From NCBI GenBank assembly GCA_003522145.1, contig DPGD01000018.1, positions 1-39,462 on the forward strand: DNA of 39,462 nucleotides, in the 5' to 3' direction. The DNA is from Clostridiales bacterium. GTDB taxonomy: Bacteria > Bacillota > Clostridia > Oscillospirales > CAG-272. Positions 14,557-23,380 of the stretch are shown here, piece after piece (the stretch's first letter is position 1; every line of letters starts with the position of its first letter). The notes under the pieces were generated by a model. The model saw only the letters and a program-made list of their open reading frames with translations. It did not search any database and was not told where the DNA came from. Position numbers and translations under genes: made by a program.

Positions 14557-17529
14557 TTATTCGGTGCGCAGAGCAACCACCGGATCCCGCTTGCTCGCCA
14601 TGCGGGCGGGGATCAGACCGGCCACCATGGTGAGCAGGATGCTGATGAGGATGAGGATCAGTGCTGCTACCGGATGCAGATAGGCGTTGATGCTGGAAAT
14701 TCCGGTGAGATGGTGGATGATGGGGTTGGCGATCAGGCAGAGCAAGAGTGTGACGCCCACGCCCAGAAGTCCTGCGCAAAGACCCTCGATCAGCGTTTCT
14801 GCATTGAACACATTGCGCACATTCTTTTTGGAGGCACCCAAGGAGCGGAGAATACCGATTTCCTTGGTGCGTTCCAGAACCGAAATATAGGTAATGATGG
14901 CGATCATGATGGAAGAAACCACCAGAGAAACCGAAACAAAGGCAATGAGAACATAGGAAATGGCGTTGATCACCGCACTGACACCTGTTAAAAGGCTGCC
15001 CATCAGATCGGAAACCTCAACCTGCTTGTCTTCTCCGACAGCTTTGTTGTAGTCCTCCACAAAGGCCTTGATCTGATCCTTGGATGCAAAATCCACGGCA
15101 TAAAGGTTGATGGATTGGATCTGACTGTCGTCATTACTGCCCAAAAGAGTCAGATTCTTTTCATAACTGGTCTTTTTTTCTTCGGGCAGGAAGGCTTCCA
15201 CCAGTCTTTTGAAGGATTTTTCTCCTGCCAGCTGTAGGGCGTTTGCCAGCGTCTCTTCAGTAATGGCCGATTGCTTTTTCAGGTTTTCCACAAGCATTGC
15301 TTGGCCTGCCAAACCGATTCTTTCCAAAAATTCGGGGATTTGTTCTTTGGTGAAGGAGGCATCGGGCAGGTAGGCTTTTGTAAGCGCTTTAAACTGGGCG
15401 TCGGGCATGGAAGCCAAAAGCTGGGGCAGGGTTTCGACGGTGATGGAGGTTTCCAGCGTCTGATTGATGAGGGCCAGCAGGAAGGTCTTTTGCTCGGCGG
15501 AAAGGGTGTTGAGGAAGCCTTCGATGTTGTCAAAGGAAGGCTCGGATTCCTCAAAGGTCCTGCCGGTGAAAATGTCGTATTCAGGCGTTTCCTTCTGCTG
15601 CTTCATCACGGCGGAAGAATCGTTGTAGTCGGTGATCTCTCTGGTCAATGCCGCCGTGTAGGCGATGGGCGTGCTGATGGAAGAGGAGGTTGCGTTGGCG
15701 TTCTTGCGTACAATGCCCACGATGGTGAGCTCTTTTCCGTATTGATCCAGAAATGCGCTTTCATCGTAGTCGTTTCTTTCCCGCAAATCCTCATAGACAG
15801 GGTAGTTTTTATTGTTTACGGTATAGTAGCCTTCGGTGGGAGCATAGTAGTCGGCGTTCATCACATAGTAGAATTTGTGTCCGACGAAGTCGGAAAGGCT
15901 GTAGGAAAAGCCTTCCTCAATGCCGTTGTCGTATTTCTTTGTGGGATCGGTCAGGGGCGCCAGCAGCTTCTGTATCTCGTCGGGGTCTTTGAAGCCCAAG
16001 GCATAGAGAGCCATATTGCTGATGCGGTTCTTTTCATCCACAACCAGAAGCACTTCATTGGCATTTTCCGGCCAACGGCTTTCCTTGCCCACCAGCTCGT
16101 ACTGCATTTTCACCACCGGATTAATCAGTTCTTTGTTTCCGTTTTTGTCTTCCAGACCCTCCATCATTTCCCCGAAAAAGGCCATGGTAGCCATATTTCC
16201 CGAAAGGGAGGACATGGAGGACATCATATTTTTGATGTCGTCTCCCATATAATCAAAGATCGTTGTGGGATTGGTCTGCATGATGGTATCGGCCTTGCCG
16301 CCCGGATTCTTCACATAGATATTCACATCCAGACCGTAGACATATTTGTAGGCGTTCAGGCTGTCTTTGACATTTTCAAAGTTTTCGGTAAAATAGTTCT
16401 TGAAGGATACAATGTCCCGCTCCTGAATCTGCATCATGGCGGAGAACATACTGCCCATCGTGTCGTTGGGGTAGATCCGGTCGTCTTCATATACAAAATC
16501 GGCATCGGCATTGGTTTGGGTCATGGCTTCAAAGATGGCGGCGGTATCGCCGGTGTATTTTTTAATGCTCAGGGGTACGGAAGAAAGCGTATCCTCCTGT
16601 ACATCGTCAATATAGGCGGAAATGCCGCTGGAAAGGGCTAAGATCATCGCAATACCGATGATACCGATCGAACCGGCAAAGCTGGTTAAAAAAGTGCGGG
16701 TTTTTTTGGTCATCAGGTTGCGCAGGGACAGGGAAAGGGCGGTGAGAAAGGACATGGAGGCCTTTTTCTCCTTTTTCTTTCTTTCCTTTTGACGCTCCTT
16801 TTTCCGTTTTGCAGGCGCTGTTTCCAAATGACTTTCGTATTCCGCCACCTCATAGGGGTCGGAATCGTCCACAACCATTCCGTCCTGCAGGCGGATGATC
16901 CTTGAGGAATACTGCTGCGCCAGATCCGGATTGTGGGTAACCATGATGATAAGCCGATCCTTGGAAATGCCTCTGAGGATTTCCATGATCTGAAGGCTTG
17001 TGGCGGTATCCAAAGCGCCCGTCGGCTCGTCGCACAGAAGGATTTCCGGGTCATTGACCAGAGCTCTTGCAATGGCCACTCTCTGCATTTGTCCGCCGGA
17101 CATCTGGTTGGGCTTTTTATACAGCTGATCGCCTAAGCCGACCTTTTCCAAAGCGGAAATGGCCTTCTTCCGCCGTTCTGTTTTGGAAACGCCCGAAATG
17201 GTGGGGGCCAATTCCACATTGGCCAAAACGCTCATGTGGGGAATCAGATTGTAGCTTTGAAAAACAAAGCCAACGGAATGGTTCCGGTAGGTGTCCCAGT
17301 CCCGGTCGTTGTAATCGTCGGTGGAAACGCCGTTGATCACCAGTCGTCCGGCGCTCGGATGATCCAAGCCTCCGATGATATTTAAAAGGGTGGTTTTTCC
17401 GCATCCGGAAGGACCCAGAATGGAGACGAACTCGCTTTTGCGGAAGCGCAGGTCAATGCCCTTCAGCGCCTCTACCGATATACCGCCGTTCAGTTCGTAG
17501 TTTTTTTTGATGCCTTGTAGTTTCAACAT
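14557..17529 (-). CDS. MacB-type ABC transporter, fused ATPase-permease
   Basis: 990 residues from ATG 17529, which has AGGGGA upstream; the longer upstream frame runs into the promoter region. The N-terminal ATPase (1-240) has Walker A GPSGCGKTT, signature MSGGQMQRVAIARAL, Walker B ILLCDEPTGALD and the switch VTHN. A basic linker (KRKKERQKERKKKEKK) leads to a first TM helix (about 285-310), then a large extracytoplasmic domain of roughly 550 residues, then an FtsX-type C-terminal three-helix region with ERTKEIGILRSLGASKK. Such proteins use ATP to drive export or mechanotransmission at the envelope. It is divergent from an OmpR-type two-component system, a common pairing for peptide-resistance or envelope-stress exporters. 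The substrate is unknown. Confidence 0.93.
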   Translation of the reverse strand: MLKLQGIKKNYELNGGISVEALKGIDLRFRKSEFVSILGPSGCGKTTLLNIIGGLDHPSAGRLVINGVSTDDYNDRDWDTYRNHSVGFVFQSYNLIPHMSVLANVELAPTISGVSKTERRKKAISALEKVGLGDQLYKKPNQMSGGQMQRVAIARALVNDPEILLCDEPTGALDTATSLQIMEILRGISKDRLIIMVTHNPDLAQQYSSRIIRLQDGMVVDDSDPYEVAEYESHLETAPAKRKKERQKERKKKEKKASMSFLTALSLSLRNLMTKKTRTFLTSFAGSIGIIGIAMILALSSGISAYIDDVQEDTLSSVPLSIKKYTGDTAAIFEAMTQTNADADFVYEDDRIYPNDTMGSMFSAMMQIQERDIVSFKNYFTENFENVKDSLNAYKYVYGLDVNIYVKNPGGKADTIMQTNPTTIFDYMGDDIKNMMSSMSSLSGNMATMAFFGEMMEGLEDKNGNKELINPVVKMQYELVGKESRWPENANEVLLVVDEKNRISNMALYALGFKDPDEIQKLLAPLTDPTKKYDNGIEEGFSYSLSDFVGHKFYYVMNADYYAPTEGYYTVNNKNYPVYEDLRERNDYDESAFLDQYGKELTIVGIVRKNANATSSSISTPIAYTAALTREITDYNDSSAVMKQQKETPEYDIFTGRTFEESEPSFDNIEGFLNTLSAEQKTFLLALINQTLETSITVETLPQLLASMPDAQFKALTKAYLPDASFTKEQIPEFLERIGLAGQAMLVENLKKQSAITEETLANALQLAGEKSFKRLVEAFLPEEKKTSYEKNLTLLGSNDDSQIQSINLYAVDFASKDQIKAFVEDYNKAVGEDKQVEVSDLMGSLLTGVSAVINAISYVLIAFVSVSLVVSSIMIAIITYISVLERTKEIGILRSLGASKKNVRNVFNAETLIEGLCAGLLGVGVTLLLCLIANPIIHHLTGISSINAYLHPVAALILILISILLTMVAGLIPARMASKRDPVVALRTE

Positions 17530-17610
17530 ACTTTTCCCCTGCCTTCTTCTTGTTTCTACCAAAGAGTAGTCTTCTTCGATAAACTGAGTTTCAATTTTCG
17601 ATTTCATTCT

Positions 17611-17625
17611 GTGAATATTCGTGAA
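17611..17625. promoter_or_regulatory. Candidate response-regulator box
   Basis: Direct repeat GTGAA-tattc-GTGAA with 10-bp period, centred in the ABC/two-component divergent region and just upstream of the 17633-17661 promoter. Tandem half-sites of this spacing are usual for OmpR-family regulators; binding here is inference. Confidence 0.4.
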
Positions 17626-17632
17626 ATTTATA

Positions 17633-17661
17633 TTGAATTCATGAGAGAATGGTAGTATGAT
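17633..17661 (+). promoter_or_regulatory. Promoter of the OmpR-type two-component system
   Basis: TTGAAT (17633-17638), 17-bp spacer, TATGAT (17656-17661). It is about 66 bp upstream of the response regulator start. Confidence 0.65.
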
Positions 17662-17727
17662 AAACAAAAGGGCGAAAGCCTGGGGAAGAGCCTTGGTTCG
17701 GTATACCGGAGGCGGAAAGGAAGAGAA

Positions 17728-18402
17728 ATGTTCAACATCTTGGTGGTGGAAGATGACCCGGTGCAGAGAAGGCTGATGAAGGCGGTGCTGACCAGGGGCG
17801 GCTACAATGTGTTTCAGGCCTGCGATGGCAACGAGGGGATGGCGGTGCTGGACCGTCAGCATATAGATCTGGTGGTATTGGATGTGATGCTGCCGGGGAT
17901 GAACGGCTTTGAGTTTGCCAAAAATCTGCGGCAGGGGGGAAGTGAGCTGCCCCTTTTGATGGTAACGGCAAGACAGACCCAGAGAGACAAACGGGAGGGC
18001 TTTCTTGCGGGCACGGACGACTATATGACCAAGCCTGTGGACGAAGAGGAACTGCTCTTGCGCATTTCAGCGCTTCTGCGCCGCTCTAAAATTGCTGCGG
18101 AAAAGAGAATCGTGGTGGGCGACACCGAGTTGGATTACAATTGCATGACGGTCGGCGAAAAGGGCGTTCGGTCGGATCTGCCCCAGAAGGAGTTTCTGTT
18201 GCTGTTCAAGCTGTTGTCCTATCCGGGACAGATCTTCACAAGGAGGCAGTTGATGGATGAGATCTGGAATCTGGACTGCGATACCGACGAACGGACGGTG
18301 GATGTGCACATCAACCGGTTGCGGGACCGGTATAGGAAAAGCGAGGACTTTGAAATCGTGACCGTCCGGGGTCTGGGATACAAGGCGGTGTGCAAAAAGT
18401 GA
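17728..18402 (+). CDS. OmpR-family response regulator
   Basis: 224 residues. An N-terminal receiver (1-120) with acidic pair EDDP, phospho-acceptor Asp in LVVLDVMLPGMNG and conserved Lys in DDYMTKPVDEEE, then a winged-helix DNA-binding domain (about 130-222) ending RTVDVHINRLRDRYRK..IVTVRGLGYKA. It overlaps the following kinase start by a few bases, so the pair is translationally coupled. It is divergent from the MacB-type exporter, which is the likely target together with its own operon. Confidence 0.95.
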   Translation: MFNILVVEDDPVQRRLMKAVLTRGGYNVFQACDGNEGMAVLDRQHIDLVVLDVMLPGMNGFEFAKNLRQGGSELPLLMVTARQTQRDKREGFLAGTDDYMTKPVDEEELLLRISALLRRSKIAAEKRIVVGDTELDYNCMTVGEKGVRSDLPQKEFLLLFKLLSYPGQIFTRRQLMDEIWNLDCDTDERTVDVHINRLRDRYRKSEDFEIVTVRGLGYKAVCKK

Positions 18403-19448
18403 GATTCAAGACTCTGCAATGGAAGCTGACCGTGGTCATTCTGGTCATCCAGTTTGTTTCCATGTCGTCGGTAGGCGTGTTGTACCTGATTGCTTATTAT
18501 CTGAATTTTGAACCGGTTGTCCGGCTCGCCAAATCTCCCTTGATGGTTCCCCTGGTGTTTTTCACGGTCGCCATGGTTCTGTCGGCCTTGATTGCCATTC
18601 CGGTGACCCGGTTTTTCCTTCGGCCCCTGAAGCAATTGAGCGAGGCGACCCTGAAGGTACAGAAGGGAGATTTCAATGCGGAAGTGGAGGCGCCTCCGGG
18701 AAGAGGAGATTTTTCGGATCTTTTTTCCAATTTCAATCAGATGACCAAGGAGTTAAGGGGAACCGAGCTTTTCCGTTCGGATTTTATCAATAATTTTTCC
18801 CATGAGTTCAAAACGCCGATCGTATCGATCAGAGGCTTTGCCAAACAGCTTCAGCTGGACGATACCCTGAGCGAGGAGCAGAAAAAGGAGTATATTGAGT
18901 TCATCGTCAAGGAATCCGACCGGCTGTCCTCCATGGCCAACAATATTCTGCTTTTAAGCAAGCTGGAGAATCAGCAGTATGTGACCAATCGCTCCACCTT
19001 TTACATGGATGAGCTGATCCGTCATGCGGTGCTTCTTTTTGAAAAGCAGTGGACCGAAAAGAATCTGGAACTGGAGCTGGATTTGTGCGAGGTGGAGTAC
19101 ACCACCGACGAATATATGCTGGAACAGGTCTTTGTCAATCTGCTGTCCAATGCCATCAAGTTTAACCGGCCCGGAGGACGGTTATGCGTAACCTTGAAAA
19201 AGGAAAGGGAGGGACTGCGGATTACCGTGGAGGACGGCGGTGACGGCATTGACGAAAAGGATATACAGAGAATTTTTGATAAATTCTATCAGGCAGACCC
19301 GGCAAGAGTCACCCAGGGGAACGGTCTGGGTCTGGCTCTTGTCAAGCGGATCGTGGAGCTGCTTGGCGGAAAAATTTCGGTGCGCAGTGAAAAGGGAAAG
19401 GGAAGCGCCTTCACGGTGATCCTGCCCTATGAAGAGAAAGCCGCATGA
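18390..19448 (+). CDS. HAMP-containing sensor histidine kinase with short sensor loop
   Basis: About 350 residues. GTG at 18390 or GTG at 18399 (overlapping the regulator stop as GTGA) are both possible. Two TM helices (about 12-37 and 53-74) are joined by only some 15 residues, so there is almost no extracytoplasmic sensor domain. A HAMP linker (75-130), H-box FSHEFKTPIVSIRGF, N-box NLLSNAIKFN, and G-boxes DGGDGIDEKD and GNGLGLALVK follow. Short-loop kinases tend to sense through the membrane or a partner transporter, and a MacB-type exporter is encoded next door. It is cotranscribed with the regulator. Confidence 0.93.
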   Translation: MQKVRFKTLQWKLTVVILVIQFVSMSSVGVLYLIAYYLNFEPVVRLAKSPLMVPLVFFTVAMVLSALIAIPVTRFFLRPLKQLSEATLKVQKGDFNAEVEAPPGRGDFSDLFSNFNQMTKELRGTELFRSDFINNFSHEFKTPIVSIRGFAKQLQLDDTLSEEQKKEYIEFIVKESDRLSSMANNILLLSKLENQQYVTNRSTFYMDELIRHAVLLFEKQWTEKNLELELDLCEVEYTTDEYMLEQVFVNLLSNAIKFNRPGGRLCVTLKKEREGLRITVEDGGDGIDEKDIQRIFDKFYQADPARVTQGNGLGLALVKRIVELLGGKISVRSEKGKGSAFTVILPYEEKAA

Positions 19449-19473
19449 CCGTCTGCCAAAAGGCAAAAAGGAA

Positions 19474-19680
19474 GGGGATGTTAAAAATTCCGAAAGAATT
19501 TTTAACATCCCCAGTGACAGTGGTCTTGACGGCTTTCAGCCATCGTTTTGCCGCAAAATCCACCGAAATTTCTATAAAATGAAGGGGGAACCCCGCCAAG
19601 ATCGCATCAAAAATGCCGGTCGGGTTCCCCGCCGGCATTTTTTGAGGAGTTGTAAAAAACCTGCTTTTAACAGTTCTTTT
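19474..19680. repeat. Copy C of the hairpin-bracketed repeat (convergent kinase/cotH ends)
   Basis: The left stem GGGGATGTTAAAAATTC (19474-19490) / GAATTTTTAACATCCCC (19496-19512) is perfect over 17 bp. The core has TGGTCTTGACGGCTTTCAGCC and GCCAAGATCGCATC. A second hairpin follows, CAAAAATGCCGG (19608-19619) with CCGGCATTTTTTG (19632-19644), then a weak GTTGTAAAA/TTTTAACA stem near 19650-19675. It can terminate both flanking genes. Confidence 0.85.
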
Positions 19681-22073
19681 CAGCGGTTCAGTTCGGAGGT
19701 GATCCAGGCGCTTCTTTTGGTGATGTAGTTTTTCAAGAATTCCACCTGCAATTCATAGGTGTTGTATTCGACCATTCCCCAGGGCTGATAGCCCGCCCGC
19801 TTGTCAAGAATATCCCAGACCTTAAAGTTGCAGGCGGCAGAGGGGGCGATCAGGGCGGCATAACGGTCGATTTCCTCAAGAAGATGCTCGGTGAGTGCCG
19901 GGCCGACTTCGTTCCAGCGCTCCCGGAGCTTTTCAAGAAACGAGGGATTTCGGAGCAGATAGGTCATCCAGTTGTCCCCCACATAGTTGTCCTTTTCGTA
20001 AAGGCATGCCCAGCCCTGGTTCTCCCAGGTATCCCGGAAAAAGTTGCCGAAGGCTAAGTCAAAATCCCAGGGGGGACCCATTTGCAGTTTTCCGCCCGCG
20101 TCCTTCACTAAGAAGCAAGAGCGGCGGAAGGAAGAATCCAGATTGTAGCTCAGCTCGTGCAGAATGAACCAGTCGATCAGCGAATCGGTGTCAATGTAGT
20201 TTTCATAGCCCTCTCCGGCCTTCACGGCGGCGTCGGCTTTTTTTACATAGTCTTTAATAAAGGCGGCGTATTTCCTGTCGGCAAGCAGACTTTCATCGGG
20301 GGATTTGATGCGTACAAAGCGCAGAAGCTCTGTTTCAAAAGCGGTTTTTCCATAGACATCGTCCGCATCGGTTCCCCCTACCTCCAGAAGGTATCCGGTG
20401 TCGGCGCTGTCCCCGCCGGCTTCGATCTCTACCCGTCCTTCCTTGACTTCAATCTGTTCTCCGATGCTGTAAACGCCCACATATTCCCCATTGATGAAAA
20501 GATCCACCGGATACTGGCTGGGCGAAAAGGGCATACGCCCCAAAAAAGCGGCGGCTGAAAAGGCCAGAGTGTTGCGCATGAGACTTTTGTCGGCGTAGTT
20601 GGCTAACAGCACCCATTGTCGGGCGGGCGTTTTCCCCAAAACGGCGGTTTTTTCTTTAAACTTGATTTTGTAGGGCTTTTTCTCCCATTTCCAGGTGGAG
20701 TTGCCCCGTCCCCGGATTTCAATTTCCGATAAAGGGATGGATTCAAAGCCGTCGCTTCCGCTGCAATCGGCAAAAAGTGTAGCGTTGATGTACTCATCCC
20801 TGGACTCCACCGCAAGACCGCCTTCGGTCTCAATGACGAAAACCGGCAGATTCGTGGGGATGTAGTCTACCTTCAGAAGATACCGCAGACTCTTTCCTTC
20901 CGCATCCAAAAGAACCAGATAAAGGCCTTTTTCGGAAAGCAGATTTACCCGCCCATCCTCGTGGACTTCTCCTTCAAAATAGGCTCCGGCGGCATTGGAG
21001 GAAAGGGAGAGAAGGGCATTTTTCAGGGTGTTTTCGGTGGTTACACAGCGTATTTCTGCCATCAGAAGGAATTCGTTTTCCGGACTTTTCCGGAAGGAAA
21101 CACTTTCGGAAAGACAGAAATTTTCGGTCCGATCCAGCGACAGAGCCTCCAAAAGCGCCTGCCCCTCCCCGCCCACCATGTAGGGGGAGAACTCTTCTCC
21201 GTTCACATTGGCAAGACGGTTTGAAAGCCCCAGCTCTGCCAAGGAGAGCGGACAGTGTTCAACGGTGAGGGCACAGTGCGGCGCATCGTAGAGCACCGGC
21301 AGAGCCGTCCGGTAATCCCGGGGCAAGGAAAGAGAAAGAAGGGCCGATTCGTCGGTCTTTACGGTCAGAGAAGCAGGGGGAAGCTCTCCGCCCCGGAATT
21401 CCAAGGAGCAGGGAAAGGACAGCAGATGCTTTTCCGTAAAAATGCAGTCCGGCGCAAAAATCAGACGGGCAAAGGGCGCAATTTCCCCGGTTTCAAGAGC
21501 TTTTACGCCCTTTTCGGAAAAGATGCAGGCAAGGGAGGAATCGTAAGCCCCAAGAGCCAAAGGGACGGCTTCGGAGGCGGAAAGCTCTAAGAAAAGAGTG
21601 CTCTTTGCAGGAATTGTCCGCTGAAAAAGAGCGGAAGAACCGACGGTTTTCCGGTTTTCATCGGTATATTCCTTATAGGAAAGCTCTGTTCCGAAAAGCA
21701 GGCAGACCGTGCGGTCCTTGGTGGTGGTGTTCCGGAAGGCAAGAACCGTTCGGGGTTCGGAAAGAACCGAGGGAAGCCCGGTGGGATCGTCGGAAAGGGG
21801 GCGACCGTTCCACAGGATGCTGAACTCCTCGGTTTCCGGCTCGGTCGGTTCAAGGGAGCTTTCGTCGGTTTGTCCGGAGGAAGGAGAGGTTTCCGGAAAG
21901 GAAGAGAGCGGCGAAGAACCGGCGGAAAAAGACTCTTCAGAGGATGCTTTGGAGGAATCCGGAGAAGAACCCTCGGGAAATAGGGAGGCAGAGGGAGAGG
22001 CACAGGAAAAAAGCAGAGCCGCAAGCAGGGCAAACAGAAGAAGGATCGTTTGAGAACAGAAACGGCGAATCAT
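19680..22073 (-). CDS. CotH-kinase-domain lipoprotein
   Basis: 797 residues. The signal peptide ends in lipobox LFSC (C24) and is followed by a low-complexity Ser/Pro/Glu linker (about 25-85), an N-terminal region of about 340 residues of uncertain fold, and a C-terminal CotH domain (about 430-780). CotH hallmarks include RGRGNSTWKWEKKPYKIKF, a leucine-rich segment NYADKSLMRNTLAF, VDLFINGEYVGVYSIGEQI, and PWDFDLAFGN near the end with the metal-type DFD. CotH proteins are atypical protein kinases known from spore coats; many Clostridia carry secreted relatives outside spore loci, so a spore role is not implied. ATG 22073 has GGAG at 6 nt. Probable promoter at 22147-22175. Confidence 0.92.
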   Translation of the reverse strand: MIRRFCSQTILLLFALLAALLFSCASPSASLFPEGSSPDSSKASSEESFSAGSSPLSSFPETSPSSGQTDESSLEPTEPETEEFSILWNGRPLSDDPTGLPSVLSEPRTVLAFRNTTTKDRTVCLLFGTELSYKEYTDENRKTVGSSALFQRTIPAKSTLFLELSASEAVPLALGAYDSSLACIFSEKGVKALETGEIAPFARLIFAPDCIFTEKHLLSFPCSLEFRGGELPPASLTVKTDESALLSLSLPRDYRTALPVLYDAPHCALTVEHCPLSLAELGLSNRLANVNGEEFSPYMVGGEGQALLEALSLDRTENFCLSESVSFRKSPENEFLLMAEIRCVTTENTLKNALLSLSSNAAGAYFEGEVHEDGRVNLLSEKGLYLVLLDAEGKSLRYLLKVDYIPTNLPVFVIETEGGLAVESRDEYINATLFADCSGSDGFESIPLSEIEIRGRGNSTWKWEKKPYKIKFKEKTAVLGKTPARQWVLLANYADKSLMRNTLAFSAAAFLGRMPFSPSQYPVDLFINGEYVGVYSIGEQIEVKEGRVEIEAGGDSADTGYLLEVGGTDADDVYGKTAFETELLRFVRIKSPDESLLADRKYAAFIKDYVKKADAAVKAGEGYENYIDTDSLIDWFILHELSYNLDSSFRRSCFLVKDAGGKLQMGPPWDFDLAFGNFFRDTWENQGWACLYEKDNYVGDNWMTYLLRNPSFLEKLRERWNEVGPALTEHLLEEIDRYAALIAPSAACNFKVWDILDKRAGYQPWGMVEYNTYELQVEFLKNYITKRSAWITSELNR

Positions 22074-22146
22074 TCTTTACTCCAATTCGGATAGTCTCGG
22101 TGTTTACCGGAAAGGGGACTGCGCTGAAAACAGAGGTGCTACCCTT

Positions 22147-22175
22147 ATCGTACACCATTTTGCACGCAAAAGCAA
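22147..22175 (-). promoter_or_regulatory. Probable promoter of the CotH lipoprotein gene
   Basis: On the minus strand TTGCTT (22170-22175), 17-bp spacer, TACGAT (22147-22152). About 75 bp of leader. Confidence 0.45.
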
Positions 22176-22286
22176 TACTTTTTTCCAAAGAGACGGAGAA
22201 TGGAGAAAAGGCACAGGCTTTTCAAAAACGGGAATCTTGGGCACACACAAGGACATAAAAATCCTTGCCGCTATACCTACTTGTAC

Positions 22287-22886
22287 TCATTTTTCGCTGT
22301 CGGCGTCAAAGCAGAATACTATTTTGATCAGATCGTAGAGGGGATGTCTGCTGTTCAGAGGACGAGCGAAGCCCATGGAATACAGAAACGAGGACAGCTC
22401 CTTTGTTTGCTGCGGATTCCAAACCTTCTTTTTTGCAATATCTCCAAATTCGCACTGCTCGGAGTCGGCAATATACTTCAAATGCTTGTTCAATTCCTCA
22501 ATCACGGCATCATCGTTGTAATTTTTAAGCGAAACGATTGCAATGCGGCAGTTCTTGTTGAAGGCTTTGATATGAGAGATCAGCGTGCGGTATGCGTTAT
22601 CAAATGCGGAGGGCAATTGCCTGAAAACACCGAGATCGGCAACACCGACATGTAAGAGAATTGTGTCGGGTGCAAGAGGTGCAACGCATTCATCAAATAA
22701 TTCCACGGCATTCTCTGCCGAAAGCCCGGTGATACTGCGATTGTAAAGCTTGGATTCAATGGCAAACGCCTGGCGCAGCTCCCCAATAGGAATATCTTTA
22801 TCCTCCCCTCCGCCGAAAATAACAATCCCGTTCGACTCGGCAATTTTATTTAATGACTTGTGAATATTTATTTCGTCCTGTAACAT
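22287..22886 (-). CDS. SGNH-hydrolase-like protein lacking the block I serine
   Basis: 199 residues, cytosolic by sequence. The order of secondary elements resembles an SGNH/GDSL hydrolase: a first strand IVIFGGGEDK where GDS would be expected, YNRSITGLSAENAVELF (the NRGIxG-type block), then TILLHVGVADLG where GxND is expected. The Ser of block I is replaced (GGE) and the GxND Asn is absent (GVAD), so ordinary esterase activity is doubtful. It overlaps the upstream small PQ-loop-like gene by 19 bp and is more A+T-rich than most of the window. It may be a binding or regulatory relative; I am not sure of the family. Confidence 0.55.
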   Translation of the reverse strand: MLQDEINIHKSLNKIAESNGIVIFGGGEDKDIPIGELRQAFAIESKLYNRSITGLSAENAVELFDECVAPLAPDTILLHVGVADLGVFRQLPSAFDNAYRTLISHIKAFNKNCRIAIVSLKNYNDDAVIEELNKHLKYIADSEQCEFGDIAKKKVWNPQQTKELSSFLYSMGFARPLNSRHPLYDLIKIVFCFDADSEK

Positions 22887-23173
22887 AAATCCCCCTTATT
22901 ATTCGGCACTTTTTTGTCAATTGCCTTGTTTCTGAAGTACACCGCCAAATTCAGCAGTACGATTGCAATATTGATAATGTAGGCAATCAAAACATAGTTG
23001 AACTGACCGTTGGCAATCTTTGCGCAGATGCCTGCCACATACCCCGCTGTTATGAGAAGAATAAAAGGCAGGCTTGTGCTTTTGGCGGTTTTCGATTTAT
23101 ATGCCTTGATCAGATTGATCGGCCAGGAAAAGCCAAAGCATACCAGCATAATTGTTTCGAGAATAGAACCCAT
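22868..23173 (-). CDS. SemiSWEET/PQ-loop-like small membrane protein
   Basis: 101 residues with three hydrophobic helices (about 3-20, 33-55, 61-82) and a basic tail. The first helix ends WPINLIKAYKSKTAKSTSLP, which has the shape of the PQ-loop motif of SemiSWEET sugar transporters (P-Q-x-x-K-x-x-K-S-x-S-x-S), with Ile in place of Gln. Three helices and about 100 residues is the SemiSWEET half-unit, which dimerises into a transporter. ATG 23173 has AAGGAG at 7 nt. It is first in an operon with the SGNH-like gene and divergent from a CitA-type two-component system that might control it. Sugar transport is inferred from fold only. Confidence 0.65.
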   Translation of the reverse strand: MGSILETIMLVCFGFSWPINLIKAYKSKTAKSTSLPFILLITAGYVAGICAKIANGQFNYVLIAYIINIAIVLLNLAVYFRNKAIDKKVPNNKGDLCYRTK

Positions 23174-23202
23174 AATATCACTCCTTTTTGTTCGGCACCC
23201 AT

Positions 23203-23231
23203 ATCATAGCATGAATGACCTTTTGAAGCAA
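23203..23231 (-). promoter_or_regulatory. Promoter of the PQ-loop/SGNH operon
   Basis: On the minus strand TTGCTT (23226-23231), 17-bp spacer, TATGAT (23203-23208). Confidence 0.65.
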
Positions 23232-23309
23232 TTTTATGAAAAATAGAAACACAATTTAACCGAAAACGCCATTTTTATTACTTTCAAAAGTCTTTTCAAA
23301 AGCAGAAAA

Positions 23310-23339
23310 ATTGAATTTTTATATTCAATGTGCTATAAT
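23310..23339 (+). promoter_or_regulatory. Promoter of the CitA/CitB-like system with overlapping palindrome
   Basis: TTGAAT (23311-23316), 17-bp spacer, TATAAT (23334-23339). A perfect inverted repeat ATTGAAT (23310-23316) / ATTCAAT (23323-23329) with 6-bp gap covers the -35 box and part of the spacer, a natural position for a repressor or autoregulating response regulator. Confidence 0.7.
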
Positions 23340-23380
23340 ACCTTTGAGATTTTTGTTAGAAACCGAAAGGCATACAAGCT

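Noticed and set aside
15271..16641. Long plus-strand frame opposite the MacB-type gene
   Set aside because: Mirror of the exporter's extracytoplasmic domain; Gly/Val/His-rich low-information translation.
22287..22886. Active esterase call for the SGNH-like protein
   Set aside because: The GDS serine and the GxND Asn are not present at expected places.
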